From an uncultured Lachnospiraceae bacterium (GTDB lineage Bacteria > Bacillota_A > Clostridia > Lachnospirales > Lachnospiraceae): a DNA stretch of 64,000 bases. The stretch is from assembly GCA_910585855.1 (NCBI GenBank), contig CAJUGZ010000001.1:4089-68088 (forward strand), read 5' to 3'. Positions 41,202 through 51,108 of the stretch are shown here, one piece after another. The notes under the pieces are model-generated. The model did not search any database and was not told the origin of the DNA. It saw only the letters and a program-made list of their open reading frames with translations. Both the position numbers and the translations under genes were made by a program. The stretch's first letter is position 1. Each line of letters starts with the position of its first letter.

Positions 41202-43394
41202 TTATTCATAAACATCAACCGCAAAAAGTGCTTCTCCTACCTTTATTTCTCCCTGTTTTAAAAGACGTATTTTTTGATTGTCCTCCAACTCCGTACATAC
41301 AACCGGAGAAACAACAGAAGGTGCATGTTTCTTCAAATAATCCAAATTTAACTTCAGCATTGGATCCCCTTTTTTTACTTTTTGTCCGTTCTCAACAAGA
41401 ACCTCAAATCCCTCTCCATTTAATTTCACCGTATCAATTCCTACATGAATCAAAAGACTGATTCCTGAATCTGTTAAAAATCCAACGGCATGCTTTGTTT
41501 CAAATATAAAACATACTTCACCATCCTCTGGTGCTCGAACAATTTCATCTATCGGTTCTACAACAGCTCCATCTCCCATCATACGACCGGCAAATGCCTC
41601 ATCTGGAGCAGTAGATAAATCCGCTGCTATCCCCTGTATCGGACTGGAAATCACTATCGTTTTTACTACTTTTTGCTGCTTTTTCACTTCTTCTGCATTT
41701 TGCTCTTTTACTGTACTCTGTTCTTTTGCCGTTGTTTCTTTTTCGTCTAAAAGTACTTCTTCCTCCGGTGCTTTTACCAGATAATCTTCCAGATTTGATT
41801 TAATTACAGTAACATGCGGTCCATAGATTACCTGTACTCCATTTCCCTTATGCACCACTCCAGAAGCTCCGGTAAATTTCAGCAATGCATCATCTACCAA
41901 CTCTGCACGATAAACCGTACACCGAAGTCTAGTAGCACAACAATCTACATCACTGATATTTTTCTTTCCACCAAGCCCTTTTGTAATCGTTGCACTAACT
42001 GGATCTTCTTTTTCTCCCTTGCTGCTTCCAGCTTTATCTCCTTCCTTTCGTGCATTTACATCCGCTCTGGTATATAATTTTGTTTCTATGTCATCATCTT
42101 CTCGTCCGGGTGTTTTAAAGTCAAATTTCATAATTAAAAACCGAAAAACCAAATAATACAAGAAAAAATAAACAATTCCAACCGGAATTACCATCATCCA
42201 ACTAGTCTTTTCATTCCCCTGTAAAATTCCGAATAGAAAATAGTCCAAAAGTCCGCCGGAAAATGTCAGTCCCACCGCAATATTTAATATATGAGCAAGC
42301 ATATAAGCCGAACCTGCCAACACTACCTGAACGGCAAATAAAGCAGGTGCAACAAATAAAAAGGAAAATTCAAGCGGTTCTGTAATACCTGTCATCATAC
42401 ACGCCAATGCTGCCGACAACAGCAAGCCACCTGCTGCCTTTTTCTTCTCTGGTTTTGCACAATGATACATAGCAAGCGCTGCACCCGGCAAACCAAAAAT
42501 CATAAAAATAAATTCACCGGAAAAATATCTGGTTGCATCTGCACTAAAATGTGCTACATTTGCCGAATCAGCAAGCTGTGCAAAGAAAATATTTTGTCCT
42601 CCCTGTACCATCTGTCCGGCTACTTCCATTGTACCACCCACTGCAGTCTGCCAAAATGGCATATAAAAAACATGATGCAGACCAAACGGAATCAATGCTC
42701 TTTTAATCAAACCAAAAACTAAAGTTCCGATATATCCGCTCCCTGTCACCAATCCGCCTAATGCATAAATACCGCTTTGTACAATCGGCCAAACAAAATA
42801 AAGTCCAATTCCTACAAACATATAAACTACAGTCGAAATAATTGGTACGAATCGAGTCCCTCCAAAGAAAGATAATGCATTTGGCAGAACAATCTTATAA
42901 AATCGATTATGCAGTGCTGCTACACCTAATCCTACAATAATTCCTCCAAATACTCCCATCTGTAAAGTCGAAATACCACAAGTAGAAGCCACTGTTCCCT
43001 CTAATACGTCTGATGCAATCTCTCCGTTTTCCAATATTTTACCAGTAATCACCAGCATAGCATTAATTGCCGTATTCATTACAAAATAAGAAATTACTGC
43101 CGAAAGTGCTGCTACTTCCTTCTCTTTCTTTGCCATACCAATTGCTACTCCTACAGCAAAAATCAAAGGCAAATTGTCAAATACTGCACTTCCCACCTTG
43201 TTCATAATTACAAGCAATGCATGAAGCAACGTTCCGTTTCCCAATATCTTACTCAATCCATAGGTAGCAATCGTTGTTTCATTTGTAAATGAACTTCCAA
43301 TTCCCAGCAAAAGACCTGCAACCGGAAGAATTGCTATTGGCAGCATAAAGCTTCGTCCCACACGCTGTAACACACCAAAAATTTTGTCTTTCAT
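41202..43394 (-). CDS. Glucose-family PTS permease EIICBA
   Basis: A 730-residue fused transporter. EIIC (residues ~1-400) has ~10 membrane spans (RSFMLPIAILPVAGLLLGIGSSF, then GITEPLEFSFLF). EIIB carries the phosphorylated Cys in DVDCCATRLRCTV, and EIIA at the C-terminus has SPIQGIAADLSTAPDEAF and the active His in SLLIHVGIDTV. A Glu/Lys-rich linker joins B and A. The GlcT-type RAT leader supports glucose as substrate, but GlcNAc is possible. Confidence 0.9.
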   Translation of the reverse strand: MKDKIFGVLQRVGRSFMLPIAILPVAGLLLGIGSSFTNETTIATYGLSKILGNGTLLHALLVIMNKVGSAVFDNLPLIFAVGVAIGMAKKEKEVAALSAVISYFVMNTAINAMLVITGKILENGEIASDVLEGTVASTCGISTLQMGVFGGIIVGLGVAALHNRFYKIVLPNALSFFGGTRFVPIISTVVYMFVGIGLYFVWPIVQSGIYALGGLVTGSGYIGTLVFGLIKRALIPFGLHHVFYMPFWQTAVGGTMEVAGQMVQGGQNIFFAQLADSANVAHFSADATRYFSGEFIFMIFGLPGAALAMYHCAKPEKKKAAGGLLLSAALACMMTGITEPLEFSFLFVAPALFAVQVVLAGSAYMLAHILNIAVGLTFSGGLLDYFLFGILQGNEKTSWMMVIPVGIVYFFLYYLVFRFLIMKFDFKTPGREDDDIETKLYTRADVNARKEGDKAGSSKGEKEDPVSATITKGLGGKKNISDVDCCATRLRCTVYRAELVDDALLKFTGASGVVHKGNGVQVIYGPHVTVIKSNLEDYLVKAPEEEVLLDEKETTAKEQSTVKEQNAEEVKKQQKVVKTIVISSPIQGIAADLSTAPDEAFAGRMMGDGAVVEPIDEIVRAPEDGEVCFIFETKHAVGFLTDSGISLLIHVGIDTVKLNGEGFEVLVENGQKVKKGDPMLKLNLDYLKKHAPSVVSPVVCTELEDNQKIRLLKQGEIKVGEALFAVDVYE

Positions 43395-43520
43395 TTTTCT
43401 TTCACTCCTTTACTATTTTATTATTTTTAGCTGGACGAATATATATACTGCACACTGACTTGTAAATTTTTCCCATCAAAAAAGGAAGCACTAATACACA
43501 TAAACATCCAACATGCTATG

Positions 43521-43552
43521 TATAGTTCATGCCTCCTAATGAGTAACATACT
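43521..43552 (-). promoter_or_regulatory. Ribonucleic antiterminator (RAT) in PTS leader
   Basis: On the minus strand ATGTTACTCATTAGGAGGCA continues into TGAACTATA; the GTTACT...AGGCATGA pattern is that of GlcT-controlled ptsG leaders. CATGAACTAT then ATAGCATG just after it can form a competing stem, although no clean T-run follows. Confidence 0.7.
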
Positions 43553-43564
43553 ATAACTATATTT

Positions 43565-43593
43565 AAAGTAACATTTCATGCTCTTTTTGTCAA
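43565..43593 (-). promoter_or_regulatory. Promoter of PTS gene
   Basis: TTGACA (complement of 43588-43593), 17-bp spacer, TACTTT (complement of 43565-43570), about 15 bases before the RAT. Confidence 0.7.
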
Positions 43594-43608
43594 GCACTTT
43601 TTATCTTG

Positions 43609-45312
43609 CTAAATTTGAAATATATGGATACTTTCCTTCATTTCTGTCGACAATTTTCCCAAATCATTTGTCTTATTAGAAATAGTTCGAAGCTCCCCAT
43701 AAATATTTTGAATCATTCCCATCACTGTTTCAATACTGGCTGCATTTTCCTCTGAAATCGCTGCAGAATTTTGCACAGCAGCTACCATATCCGTCCGCAC
43801 TTCTTCAAGTTTCTCTGTTTTTCCCATTACAATATCCATATAATTTGAAGATTCTACGATCTTATCCCTTACATCTGCAAACACTTGTTCTGTTTTTTGA
43901 ATACTATTTTCCTGTTTTTGAATTACAGTATGTACCTCTTCCATACATTGTATCGTATTATCTGAATCTATAATTAAATGCTCTACCATATCTTTAATAT
44001 CCTTTACTGCTCCGTTTACCTGCTGTGACAGTTTCTGAATCTGTGATGCTACTACAGCAAATCCTCTGCCTTGTTCTCCGGCCCTTGCCGATTCAATTGA
44101 AGCATTTAAAGAAAGTAAATTAGTCTGAGATGCAATCGCTGCAATCATCTCCGTTGCACTGCCAATTCGATCCACCGACTGCTTTGTCTGTCTTGTCTGC
44201 TGTTCTAAATAATTAATCGATTCTTTTACCATTCCCATATCTCTATCCAATGCAATCAGTTCTAACATTGTCTGTTCTGATACCTTTCCAATTTGATCCG
44301 ATATATGATACATTTTCTTAATCTCTGTATGATTGCTGCCAATCACCTCACCCATAGATGTCACACCATCGCTTGCTATATTGGCATCCTCTGCCTGATT
44401 AGAACAGCTTCCTGCCATATCTTTTGCAGACTGTTCCATCTCCTGCATAACAGTTACAATATGATTTGACAAAGTATTTAGCTCAACAGATGATAAATCT
44501 AACTGATGACTTTTTCCCTGCAGCATCTCTACAATTACTTGAAGCTGACGCCGCAGTTCAAAAATTTCCCTTCCCAAAAGCCCAATTTCATCTGAACGCT
44601 TTAAAAGCCCGGAATCTACTTCAAACTTTAAATTTCCTTTTGATATTTTACGTAAAAACTCCATACTCTGTTCTAAAGCACTTACAATCCTGCTAACCAG
44701 TTGAATTACCAAAATACTAACAATAATAAGAACAACTGTAATAATCAAAAACATCTGTATACGAATTTCATTGATTACTTTCGATACGCCTTCATGCGGT
44801 GTTCCCAAAAATACCATTCCTACTACTTCTTTTGTACCCTCCTGATAAAATGGTACATAACATACGATATATTTCTTTCCTAAAATTTCTATATCCCGAT
44901 CCAGATAATTTTCCCCTTCCCACAATACCTTCTGAATCACTTGCTCAGATGCTCTTGTTCCTATCTGACGCTCGCCTGCCTTATTTTCAATCGAAGTTAA
45001 AATACGAGTATCTCCCCAAAAAATCGTAATATCCATACCTGTATTATTTTTAATATGATCCACAATTCCAACAGCTTCTGTAATATTTAGCGAACTTCCC
45101 TTCCATAAATCTCCGTTTTCATCTATCTGATAAATTCCCGGATTTCCCACTTCAAAAATATCTCTTACTGCTACTGCCGTTGCCTGCATCCCATTGTATG
45201 CCATATCGTAAATCCCGTTTGCGGTTCGATCAGCCGCAAGAAGAAATATTCCAATTCCTAAAAGTAAAATCGGCAGCAGTACAATCATCATAATCTTTGT
45301 CCGCAACTTCAT
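43609..45312 (-). CDS. Methyl-accepting chemotaxis protein
   Basis: About 567 residues from MKLRTKIMMIVLLPILLLGIGIFLL at 45312, after GAGAGGTG. TM1, an extracytoplasmic single-Cache domain (~40-180; RDIFEVGNPGIYQIDENGDLW, ITIFWGDTRILTS), TM2 (VVLIIVSILVIQLVS), HAMP, then the signalling helix hairpin with tip IAAIASQTNLLSLNASIESARAGEQGRGFAVVASQI. It should sense a small ligand outside the cell and steer flagella. Fits a motile organism. Confidence 0.92.
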   Translation of the reverse strand: MKLRTKIMMIVLLPILLLGIGIFLLAADRTANGIYDMAYNGMQATAVAVRDIFEVGNPGIYQIDENGDLWKGSSLNITEAVGIVDHIKNNTGMDITIFWGDTRILTSIENKAGERQIGTRASEQVIQKVLWEGENYLDRDIEILGKKYIVCYVPFYQEGTKEVVGMVFLGTPHEGVSKVINEIRIQMFLIITVVLIIVSILVIQLVSRIVSALEQSMEFLRKISKGNLKFEVDSGLLKRSDEIGLLGREIFELRRQLQVIVEMLQGKSHQLDLSSVELNTLSNHIVTVMQEMEQSAKDMAGSCSNQAEDANIASDGVTSMGEVIGSNHTEIKKMYHISDQIGKVSEQTMLELIALDRDMGMVKESINYLEQQTRQTKQSVDRIGSATEMIAAIASQTNLLSLNASIESARAGEQGRGFAVVASQIQKLSQQVNGAVKDIKDMVEHLIIDSDNTIQCMEEVHTVIQKQENSIQKTEQVFADVRDKIVESSNYMDIVMGKTEKLEEVRTDMVAAVQNSAAISEENAASIETVMGMIQNIYGELRTISNKTNDLGKLSTEMKESIHIFQI

Positions 45313-45358
45313 AATCAGTTCACCTCTCAAATTTCTTCCTAATTTTCTCTAAAAAACC

Positions 45359-45425
45359 AGCCAGAATCAAGAAGGAGAACTGGTGTGCAACATAATCTGG
45401 AGATATCTGTTCCTTGATTCTGGCT
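45359..45425. terminator. Long stem-loop between chemoreceptor and kinase genes
   Basis: AGCCAGAATCAAG pairs with CTTGATTCTGGCT (13 bp); the ~40-nt loop can fold further. TTTT follows on the plus strand. It lies upstream of the chemoreceptor gene, so it may serve the leader of that gene rather than a downstream end. Confidence 0.4.
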
Positions 45426-45475
45426 TTTGGTTTGGCAAAACTGTAAAAAATAATGATTCTGCCATAAAAAAGTTA

Positions 45476-45512
45476 TGCCGCTGTTATTATATCAAATAAT
45501 AGCAGCGGCATA
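45476..45512 (-). terminator. Terminator of kinase/regulator operon
   Basis: ATGCCGCTG and CAGCGGCAT with further AT pairs (45476-45512), followed by AACTTTTTT on the minus strand, 49 bases after the kinase stop. Confidence 0.75.
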
Positions 45513-45560
45513 TATACCCTATTCTTCACATAACCTATCTGATTTTTCGCACTTCTTTTT

Positions 45561-46862
45561 TTAATTCCTGTTTTTTCCAAATGAAATCAAAATTCTAACA
45601 ATAAATTCTCTTTCTTCCATATAGCAGTCAAATTCTGCCTGATATTTTTTTACAAATTCTTGTACACTAATCATGCCAAATCCATGATCTGTTCCCTGTT
45701 TTGAAATAGGAAGCCCAGAATTCTTTGAAAATTTTACCTCTTCATTACATAAATTTTTTACTTCCAGCATCAAATATTCATTGGTTCTATTTTTTATCAT
45801 AAACTTTACGATTCGTTCTTCTTCCTTTAATTTCTGCACTGCATTTATTGCATTTTCTATTAAATTGGCTACTAACATTGCCAATTCATAGTCATTAACT
45901 TCCTGCTGCTTGGGTACGGTACTTTTTATCTGAAGTACAATTCCCATACTTTTTGCTTTTCTTTCCATACTGCTTAAAACACTATTTATAATAACATTCT
46001 CACAATAAATAACGATTCTTTCTTTATTTAACCGTTCTATATCTTTATATAAAATCTCTTCTGCCTCTTTATATCTTTGATTTTGGATCAATTCAATTAA
46101 AAGATTATTCTTATGCCTCATATCATGCCATATAATCTGAAACTCTTTTCTTGCTGCTTCTATATTTTCAGATTGTACCTCAATTCCCTTTATATAAGCT
46201 TGTGATATAAGATGCTTCCAGAGCAGCCATTTTTCTTCCATCCTGCCATAGACATATTTTAAAACTAAAGCATACAGCAATACAACTGTCAGTATAAGGG
46301 ATATCGCAGCAAAAAGACTTTCTTTGCGCTGTTCAAATGGTACAGGAAAATATAAAAGCAAATAAAATGTAACATAACTCATACAGGGAACTAAACAAAG
46401 CCACCATGAAATTTCTTTGCTGATTACAGTTCTACAGATTTCACGTATAGTAGAAACCATCCATAATAAAAACAATATATTCGTTATGGTACAAGTAGCC
46501 ATAGCAAGCTGTATATCTTCAAGAAATACTAAAACAACACAAGATAAAATATTTCCTCCTAAAACAAAGTTAGAAGAACTTAAACCAATAAAAAAAGTGT
46601 AGCTGTCTTTCTTTTCAGCAAGTAAAAGAGCTGTTCCCTGAATAACCACAATCTGAAAAGCACTAAATACCAATTTAATCCAAGCTATATAAAATACATA
46701 TTTTATACGAACTATCTCACTTAAAATCATTATAATTATAGAAATACTACAAATTAAAATTGATTTTTTATAAGAATATTTTAATAAAAGAAACAATAAA
46801 AAATATGCTATCATAAAAACACAAGAATTTATCACAAGCCAAATATGAAATATCTCCATCAT
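45561..46862 (-). CDS. AgrC-like sensor histidine kinase (GHKL type)
   Basis: A 433-residue protein. Seven or so N-terminal membrane segments, then a cytoplasmic kinase: the phosphoacceptor region (FQIIWHDMRHKNNLLIEL), N box (LVANLIENAINAVQKL) and G box (GTDHGFGMISV). These kinases usually sense peptides. No peptide or AgrB gene is next to it, so the signal is unknown. Confidence 0.85.
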   Translation of the reverse strand: MMEIFHIWLVINSCVFMIAYFLLFLLLKYSYKKSILICSISIIIMILSEIVRIKYVFYIAWIKLVFSAFQIVVIQGTALLLAEKKDSYTFFIGLSSSNFVLGGNILSCVVLVFLEDIQLAMATCTITNILFLLWMVSTIREICRTVISKEISWWLCLVPCMSYVTFYLLLYFPVPFEQRKESLFAAISLILTVVLLYALVLKYVYGRMEEKWLLWKHLISQAYIKGIEVQSENIEAARKEFQIIWHDMRHKNNLLIELIQNQRYKEAEEILYKDIERLNKERIVIYCENVIINSVLSSMERKAKSMGIVLQIKSTVPKQQEVNDYELAMLVANLIENAINAVQKLKEEERIVKFMIKNRTNEYLMLEVKNLCNEEVKFSKNSGLPISKQGTDHGFGMISVQEFVKKYQAEFDCYMEEREFIVRILISFGKNRN

Positions 46863-46913
46863 TTAAACCATCCAAATCCCTTCTCGTTTATTACCACAAT
46901 TCATCTTTCGTTT

Positions 46914-47645
46914 TTAATACTCTTTTGCTATATACTTTAAATAAGCCCTCTTCACTTCAGTCTGTCTGCTTCTGCTAATCGGAATCAGCCTCTTTGATTT
47001 CATAACAACCTGACTTTGACTATACAGTTCAATATAGTGAAAGTTTACAATAAAAGACTTATGTACTTGTATAAAATCTCCACTTTTCAATAATTCTGCC
47101 ATATCATGTTCAAATGATCTACGCAAAAAACGACTGATTACCTGCTCTCCATCTGCAACTGAAATATGTAAAGTTCTGGATACATTTTCTATATACTCAA
47201 TCTCTTCATACAAAAGCTTTCTATTCCCATCTGCTGTATTTACATACAAAATCTTTTGTTTTTGTACTGCATATTCTACAGCAAAGTCCATGGCTTCATA
47301 AAACTCATTCTGTTTTATTGGTTTTAACAAATACCGTTGTGCAAATACCCCAAATGCTGAAAGCGCATAATCAGCAGAAGAAGTCAAATAAATAATAACA
47401 GCCCTTTCATTCTGTTCTCGAATCACTTTTCCAAGTGAAATTCCATCTATATCCGGCATCAATATATCCAACAGATAAATCTGATAATCCTTTTTCTGTT
47501 CTAACTGTTCTTTTAATTCTTTTGCCCGATCAAATTTATTTATATACAAATCCACTGTCTTTTCCTTTGCATACCATACAATTTTTTTCTCCAGACAATC
47601 CAGCGTATTTTGATCGTCATCACATAATGCTATTTGTATCATTGC
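46914..47645 (-). CDS. LytTR-family response regulator
   Basis: About 243 residues from MIQIALCDDDQNTLDCLEKK at 47645, after GGAGG. Receiver with phospho-Asp in YLLDILMPDIDG, then a LytTR DNA-binding domain (EEIEYIENVSRTLHISV...FIQVHKSFIVNFHYI...PISRSRQTEVKRAYLKYI). It pairs with the downstream kinase in one operon, 51 bases apart. Confidence 0.9.
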   Translation of the reverse strand, partial: AMIQIALCDDDQNTLDCLEKKIVWYAKEKTVDLYINKFDRAKELKEQLEQKKDYQIYLLDILMPDIDGISLGKVIREQNERAVIIYLTSSADYALSAFGVFAQRYLLKPIKQNEFYEAMDFAVEYAVQKQKILYVNTADGNRKLLYEEIEYIENVSRTLHISVADGEQVISRFLRRSFEHDMAELLKSGDFIQVHKSFIVNFHYIELYSQSQVVMKSKRLIPISRSRQTEVKRAYLKYIAKEY

Positions 47646-47807
47646 TTCCTCCATATCTGTATCCATTCTCAGTCATTTTATTGCAAAGTATACAAACCTG
47701 CCAAAACTTTTCTGACTATCTAAAAATAAGTATTCTTTTTAACTATTCTTTATTATATAACAAAACTATAAAAATGAATAGTTTTTTCCTTTGGGTTTTT
47801 TCGAGGG

Positions 47808-47920
47808 GGACGCCATATTCTGTCTATTTCTTAGCCTCAAAACAAAAAATAAATTATTATTAGCCAACCACATCTAGCGTCCGATAGGAGAAAAACCTAC
47901 ATAGCCAAAACTCAATAAAA
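47808..47920 (-). other. Possible degenerate third copy of the 140-nt element
   Basis: On the minus strand CTATGTAGG, then TATCGGACGCTAG, then GGCTAAGAAATAGACAG and GGCGTCCCC follow the same order as in the elements at 49643 and 61628. The sequence is poorly conserved. The gap 47646-48028 has no gene. Confidence 0.3.
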
Positions 47921-47928
47921 ACTCTAAA

Positions 47929-47954
47929 GGCGTGCTTCTAAAATGAAACACGCC
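47929..47954 (-). terminator. Terminator after xylulokinase gene
   Basis: GGCGTG and CACGCC form a 6-bp GC stem with a 14-nt loop; TTTAGAGTTTTT follows on the minus strand, 75 bases after the gene. Confidence 0.55.
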
Positions 47955-48028
47955 AAATAAAAACAATACATTAATTCGTTCAATTTTATTCAATTTAATC
48001 AAATCATCCCACTACCTGCTATCTATTC

Positions 48029-49552
48029 CTAAATTTCCTGCAATGCCTTATACTGATTTTTTAATGCCGGATAGAGTTCCTGATATACCTTGTGATAAGC
48101 AGCATATTTTTCTGTATGCTCTGAAATTGGTGTACATTCTTTATCAATTTTTAATACTTTATCACAAGCTGCCTGTACACTTTCATAAATTCCAGTTCCA
48201 ACTCCGGCAAGAATCGCTACTCCTAATGCTGGCCCTTCCTTTGCTGTCACTGTCTTAACTTTACAGTTATACATATCCGCCAGCATCTGACGCCAGATAG
48301 GACTTCTTCCACCCCCACCGCAAGCCATCATTTCATCTACTTCCACTCCCATTTCTTTTAAAATGTCATTACAATCTTTTAATGAATAAGAAACTCCTTC
48401 CATTACTGCCCGAAGCATATCTTTTCTGGTATGAATTGCGGAAAGACCAAAAAATACACCACGGCAGTCCGGATCTAAATGAGGTGTTCTCTCCCCCATC
48501 AAATACGGAAGATAGATCAAACGATTGCTTCCTACAGGAATTTCTGCTACATCTTCATTGATATACTCATAGGCATCTTTTCCTTCTAATTTTGCCCGAT
48601 TTATATAATCCTGACAAAAATTATCCCGAAACCACTTTAAGGAAAGTCCTGCACCCTGTGTCACTCCCATTACATGCCATGCTCCGGGAACGGCACAGCA
48701 AAAAGTATGTACTCGTCCCTTTTTATCAATCGTTACTTTATCACTATGTGCAAATACCACACCACTTGTTCCTATCGTAGTAAATGCCCGTCCTTCTCTT
48801 ACAATTCCAGTTCCCACTGCTGCTGCTGCATTATCCCCTGCACCACCTACCACTGCCGTATGAACCGACAATCCAGTCTTTTCCGCAATTTCCGGCAAAA
48901 TCGTTCCCGTTACTTCCACCGATTCATATACTTTTGCCAATAAATTTTTATCAATCTCCAACTTTTCCAATACTTCATCTGACCAACAGCGATTCGGCAC
49001 ATCCAATAACTGCATACCAGAAGCATCCGATACCTCAGTTGCAAACTCCCCTGTCAATATATAACGCACATAATCCTTTGGAAGTAAGATATGTCTGCAC
49101 TTTGCATAATTTTCCGGCTCATGATTTCTTACCCAGAGAATCTTAGAAGCGGTAAATCCTGTAAGAGCCGGATTCGCAGTAATTTCAATTAAACGTTCTC
49201 TTCCAATCTTTTCTGTTATTTCTTCACATTCCTTTGCTGTTCTTTGATCACACCAAATAATAGACGGACGAATTACTTTCCCTGCTTCATCCAACATAAC
49301 CAATCCATGCATCTGTCCCGAAATACCAAGCCCTTTAATCTCTTCCTTATCTACCCCAGATTCCTTTACCACTTTTGTAATAGTAGTAAGTGCAGCATCC
49401 CGCCAATCTTCCGGTCTTTGCTCTGCCCATCCATTCTGCGGCTGATACATCGGATATTCCTGCGAAGCCGATGCCACAATACCTCCCTCTTCATCAAACA
49501 ATACTGTCTTCGTAGCACTTGTTCCTAAATCAATCCCGATTAAATATCTCAT
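48029..49552 (-). CDS. xylB: Xylulokinase-family sugar kinase
   Basis: A 507-residue FGGY kinase. MRYLIGIDLGTSATKTVLFDEEG (phosphate 1), GWAEQRPEDW, IKGLGISGQMHGLVMLD and the C-terminal ACGGGGRSPIWRQMLADMY match xylulokinases in detail (the SGQMHG motif is the xylulokinase type). It phosphorylates D-xylulose for the pentose phosphate route. It is on the same strand as a LacI regulator and a FucI-type isomerase, and may act on the isomerase product. Confidence 0.88.
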   Translation of the reverse strand: MRYLIGIDLGTSATKTVLFDEEGGIVASASQEYPMYQPQNGWAEQRPEDWRDAALTTITKVVKESGVDKEEIKGLGISGQMHGLVMLDEAGKVIRPSIIWCDQRTAKECEEITEKIGRERLIEITANPALTGFTASKILWVRNHEPENYAKCRHILLPKDYVRYILTGEFATEVSDASGMQLLDVPNRCWSDEVLEKLEIDKNLLAKVYESVEVTGTILPEIAEKTGLSVHTAVVGGAGDNAAAAVGTGIVREGRAFTTIGTSGVVFAHSDKVTIDKKGRVHTFCCAVPGAWHVMGVTQGAGLSLKWFRDNFCQDYINRAKLEGKDAYEYINEDVAEIPVGSNRLIYLPYLMGERTPHLDPDCRGVFFGLSAIHTRKDMLRAVMEGVSYSLKDCNDILKEMGVEVDEMMACGGGGRSPIWRQMLADMYNCKVKTVTAKEGPALGVAILAGVGTGIYESVQAACDKVLKIDKECTPISEHTEKYAAYHKVYQELYPALKNQYKALQEI

Positions 49553-49642
49553 ATTCTTTTTCTCTCCTTTTAAAAAAACATTTTATCACCACTACAACAA
49601 CCACTTTACAATTTATTATAATTTTTTCGCCTGAAGTACACA

Positions 49643-49783
49643 GCCGAAAGTCAAATGGGGTTCTATGCAGGGTCATCATTTCCCGTCGGCACTTAGGCAC
49701 GGTCTTTTCGTGCCTTATGTGTCCGCTACGAAGAAATGCTAAGCGCAAGCGGGCTCGGAATAGAGCCCCATTTGGCTTTCGGC
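49643..49783. ncRNA. Structured dispersed element, copy A
   Basis: Terminal arms of 24 nt (49643-49666 and 49760-49783) pair completely, with two G-U pairs. The interior includes CATTTCCCGTCGGCACTTA, a hairpin AGGCACG...CGTGCCT, TTATGTGTCCGCTA and AAGCGCAAGCG. The interior is conserved in copy B (61628-61773), while the arms differ but still pair. It lies between xylB and the LacI gene with no coding potential. Orientation is unknown; plus-strand reading is used for description. Confidence 0.55.
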
Positions 49784-49831
49784 GTCCTCTTAGCCATTAT
49801 CTCATATATTTTTCGAACAACTTTTATAGTA

Positions 49832-50854
49832 TTATGGCAAATTTTCTGGAATTAAAATATCATTTGGCATAATATATTCACATTGCGGCTTTTTATCCTT
49901 TACCAAATACTCCATAGCAGTAAAAATCGCCTGATACCCCTGCATCCAAGGCCGCTGGCAAATAATCGCTTTTATCAGTCCCTTTTTCATCCATTCTCTA
50001 GTTGTCTTTGTATCATCACTGGCAATAACAGCAATCTGTTCCACACGACAGCTATCAGATACCGCCTGACATACCCCCGCTGCACCGGCAGCAGCAATAT
50101 AAATTGCAGAAATCTCTTTCTGTTGTTCTAATACTTTTTTTGTTTCCTGATACGCCTTGTTATCATCATCATTTGTTTCAATAATATCCCTTATCAAAAG
50201 CCCCGGATATTTCTTTTTGCAAAGAGAACCAAATCCATGTACTCTTTGATTATGTCCTAACGACTTAATCGAACCTGTCGCAATTAAAATCTGTGCCTGT
50301 CCGCCCATAATCAGTCCCATCATTCCTGCTGCTGTTTCACCGCTTTTTATAAAATTTCCACCTACATAAAACAGCCGTTCACTTTCCTCTAAATCCGAGT
50401 TTAAAGTAGCAACCGCAATATTATTTTCTTTTAGTTCAGAGATTGCCTGCTGAATTCGTTCATCATTAATCGCATGAAGTACTAAAAACTGTACTTCTTC
50501 TTTCATCTCCTGAATCAATGCTATCTGACGTTCTATATCATATCCCTTCATATGCTTGATCAAAACACGGATTCCAAAATCTGCAATTTCCTCTGCTGCC
50601 TGTAAAATCCCCTCTTCTACCTGAAAGAAAAATTCATTTCCTTCGGAAATAAGCAGTACACCGATTGTATAGTTTTTCTTTCGTGCAGCCAGAGCCTTTC
50701 CTGCTGTATTAGGGCGATAACCCATTTGCTTTGCTGTTTCACGTACTAAAAGGTCAATTTCAGGTTTTACTTTTCCACGATTATTTAGCACCCTATCAAC
50801 AGTTCCTCTCGATACGTGGCACACTTCTGCAATCTGTTTCATTGTCACTGCCAT
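49832..50854 (-). CDS. LacI-family transcriptional regulator
   Basis: A 340-residue protein. N-terminal HTH (MKQIAEVCHVSRGTVDRVLNNRGKVKPEI) with the hinge (YRPNTAGKALAARKK), then a periplasmic-binding-like sugar domain (IGVLLISEGNEFFFQVEEGILQAAEEI...FIAASDDT region). It lies between the isomerase and kinase genes, so it probably represses them; a perfect palindrome with central CG in front of the isomerase is its likely site. Confidence 0.88.
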   Translation of the reverse strand: MAVTMKQIAEVCHVSRGTVDRVLNNRGKVKPEIDLLVRETAKQMGYRPNTAGKALAARKKNYTIGVLLISEGNEFFFQVEEGILQAAEEIADFGIRVLIKHMKGYDIERQIALIQEMKEEVQFLVLHAINDERIQQAISELKENNIAVATLNSDLEESERLFYVGGNFIKSGETAAGMMGLIMGGQAQILIATGSIKSLGHNQRVHGFGSLCKKKYPGLLIRDIIETNDDDNKAYQETKKVLEQQKEISAIYIAAAGAAGVCQAVSDSCRVEQIAVIASDDTKTTREWMKKGLIKAIICQRPWMQGYQAIFTAMEYLVKDKKPQCEYIMPNDILIPENLP

Positions 50855-51108
50855 ATTCCATATTCCTTTCTATCTTCTGTCAAAGAGTCTTTCCCACTGA
50901 AGTTTCTAATCAAACAGAGAAGATTTTCCCCTGCTCGTATACCGCCAATATGCCACATAGTAGCATATTTCCTTTGTATCAGCATATACATAAAAAAGAT
51001 ACTTTCTGCTTCCCAAGAACAACTTTGCTTCTCTTCAGCAGAAAGCATCTTTCTGTTACTTATTAAAATTAAATTATTTTTATAGAAAAATATCCTTCTG
51101 TTTTATCA

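Noticed and set aside
48029..49552. Fuculokinase
   Set aside because: The SGQMHG motif and overall pattern are those of xylulokinases although the neighbour isomerase is FucI-like.
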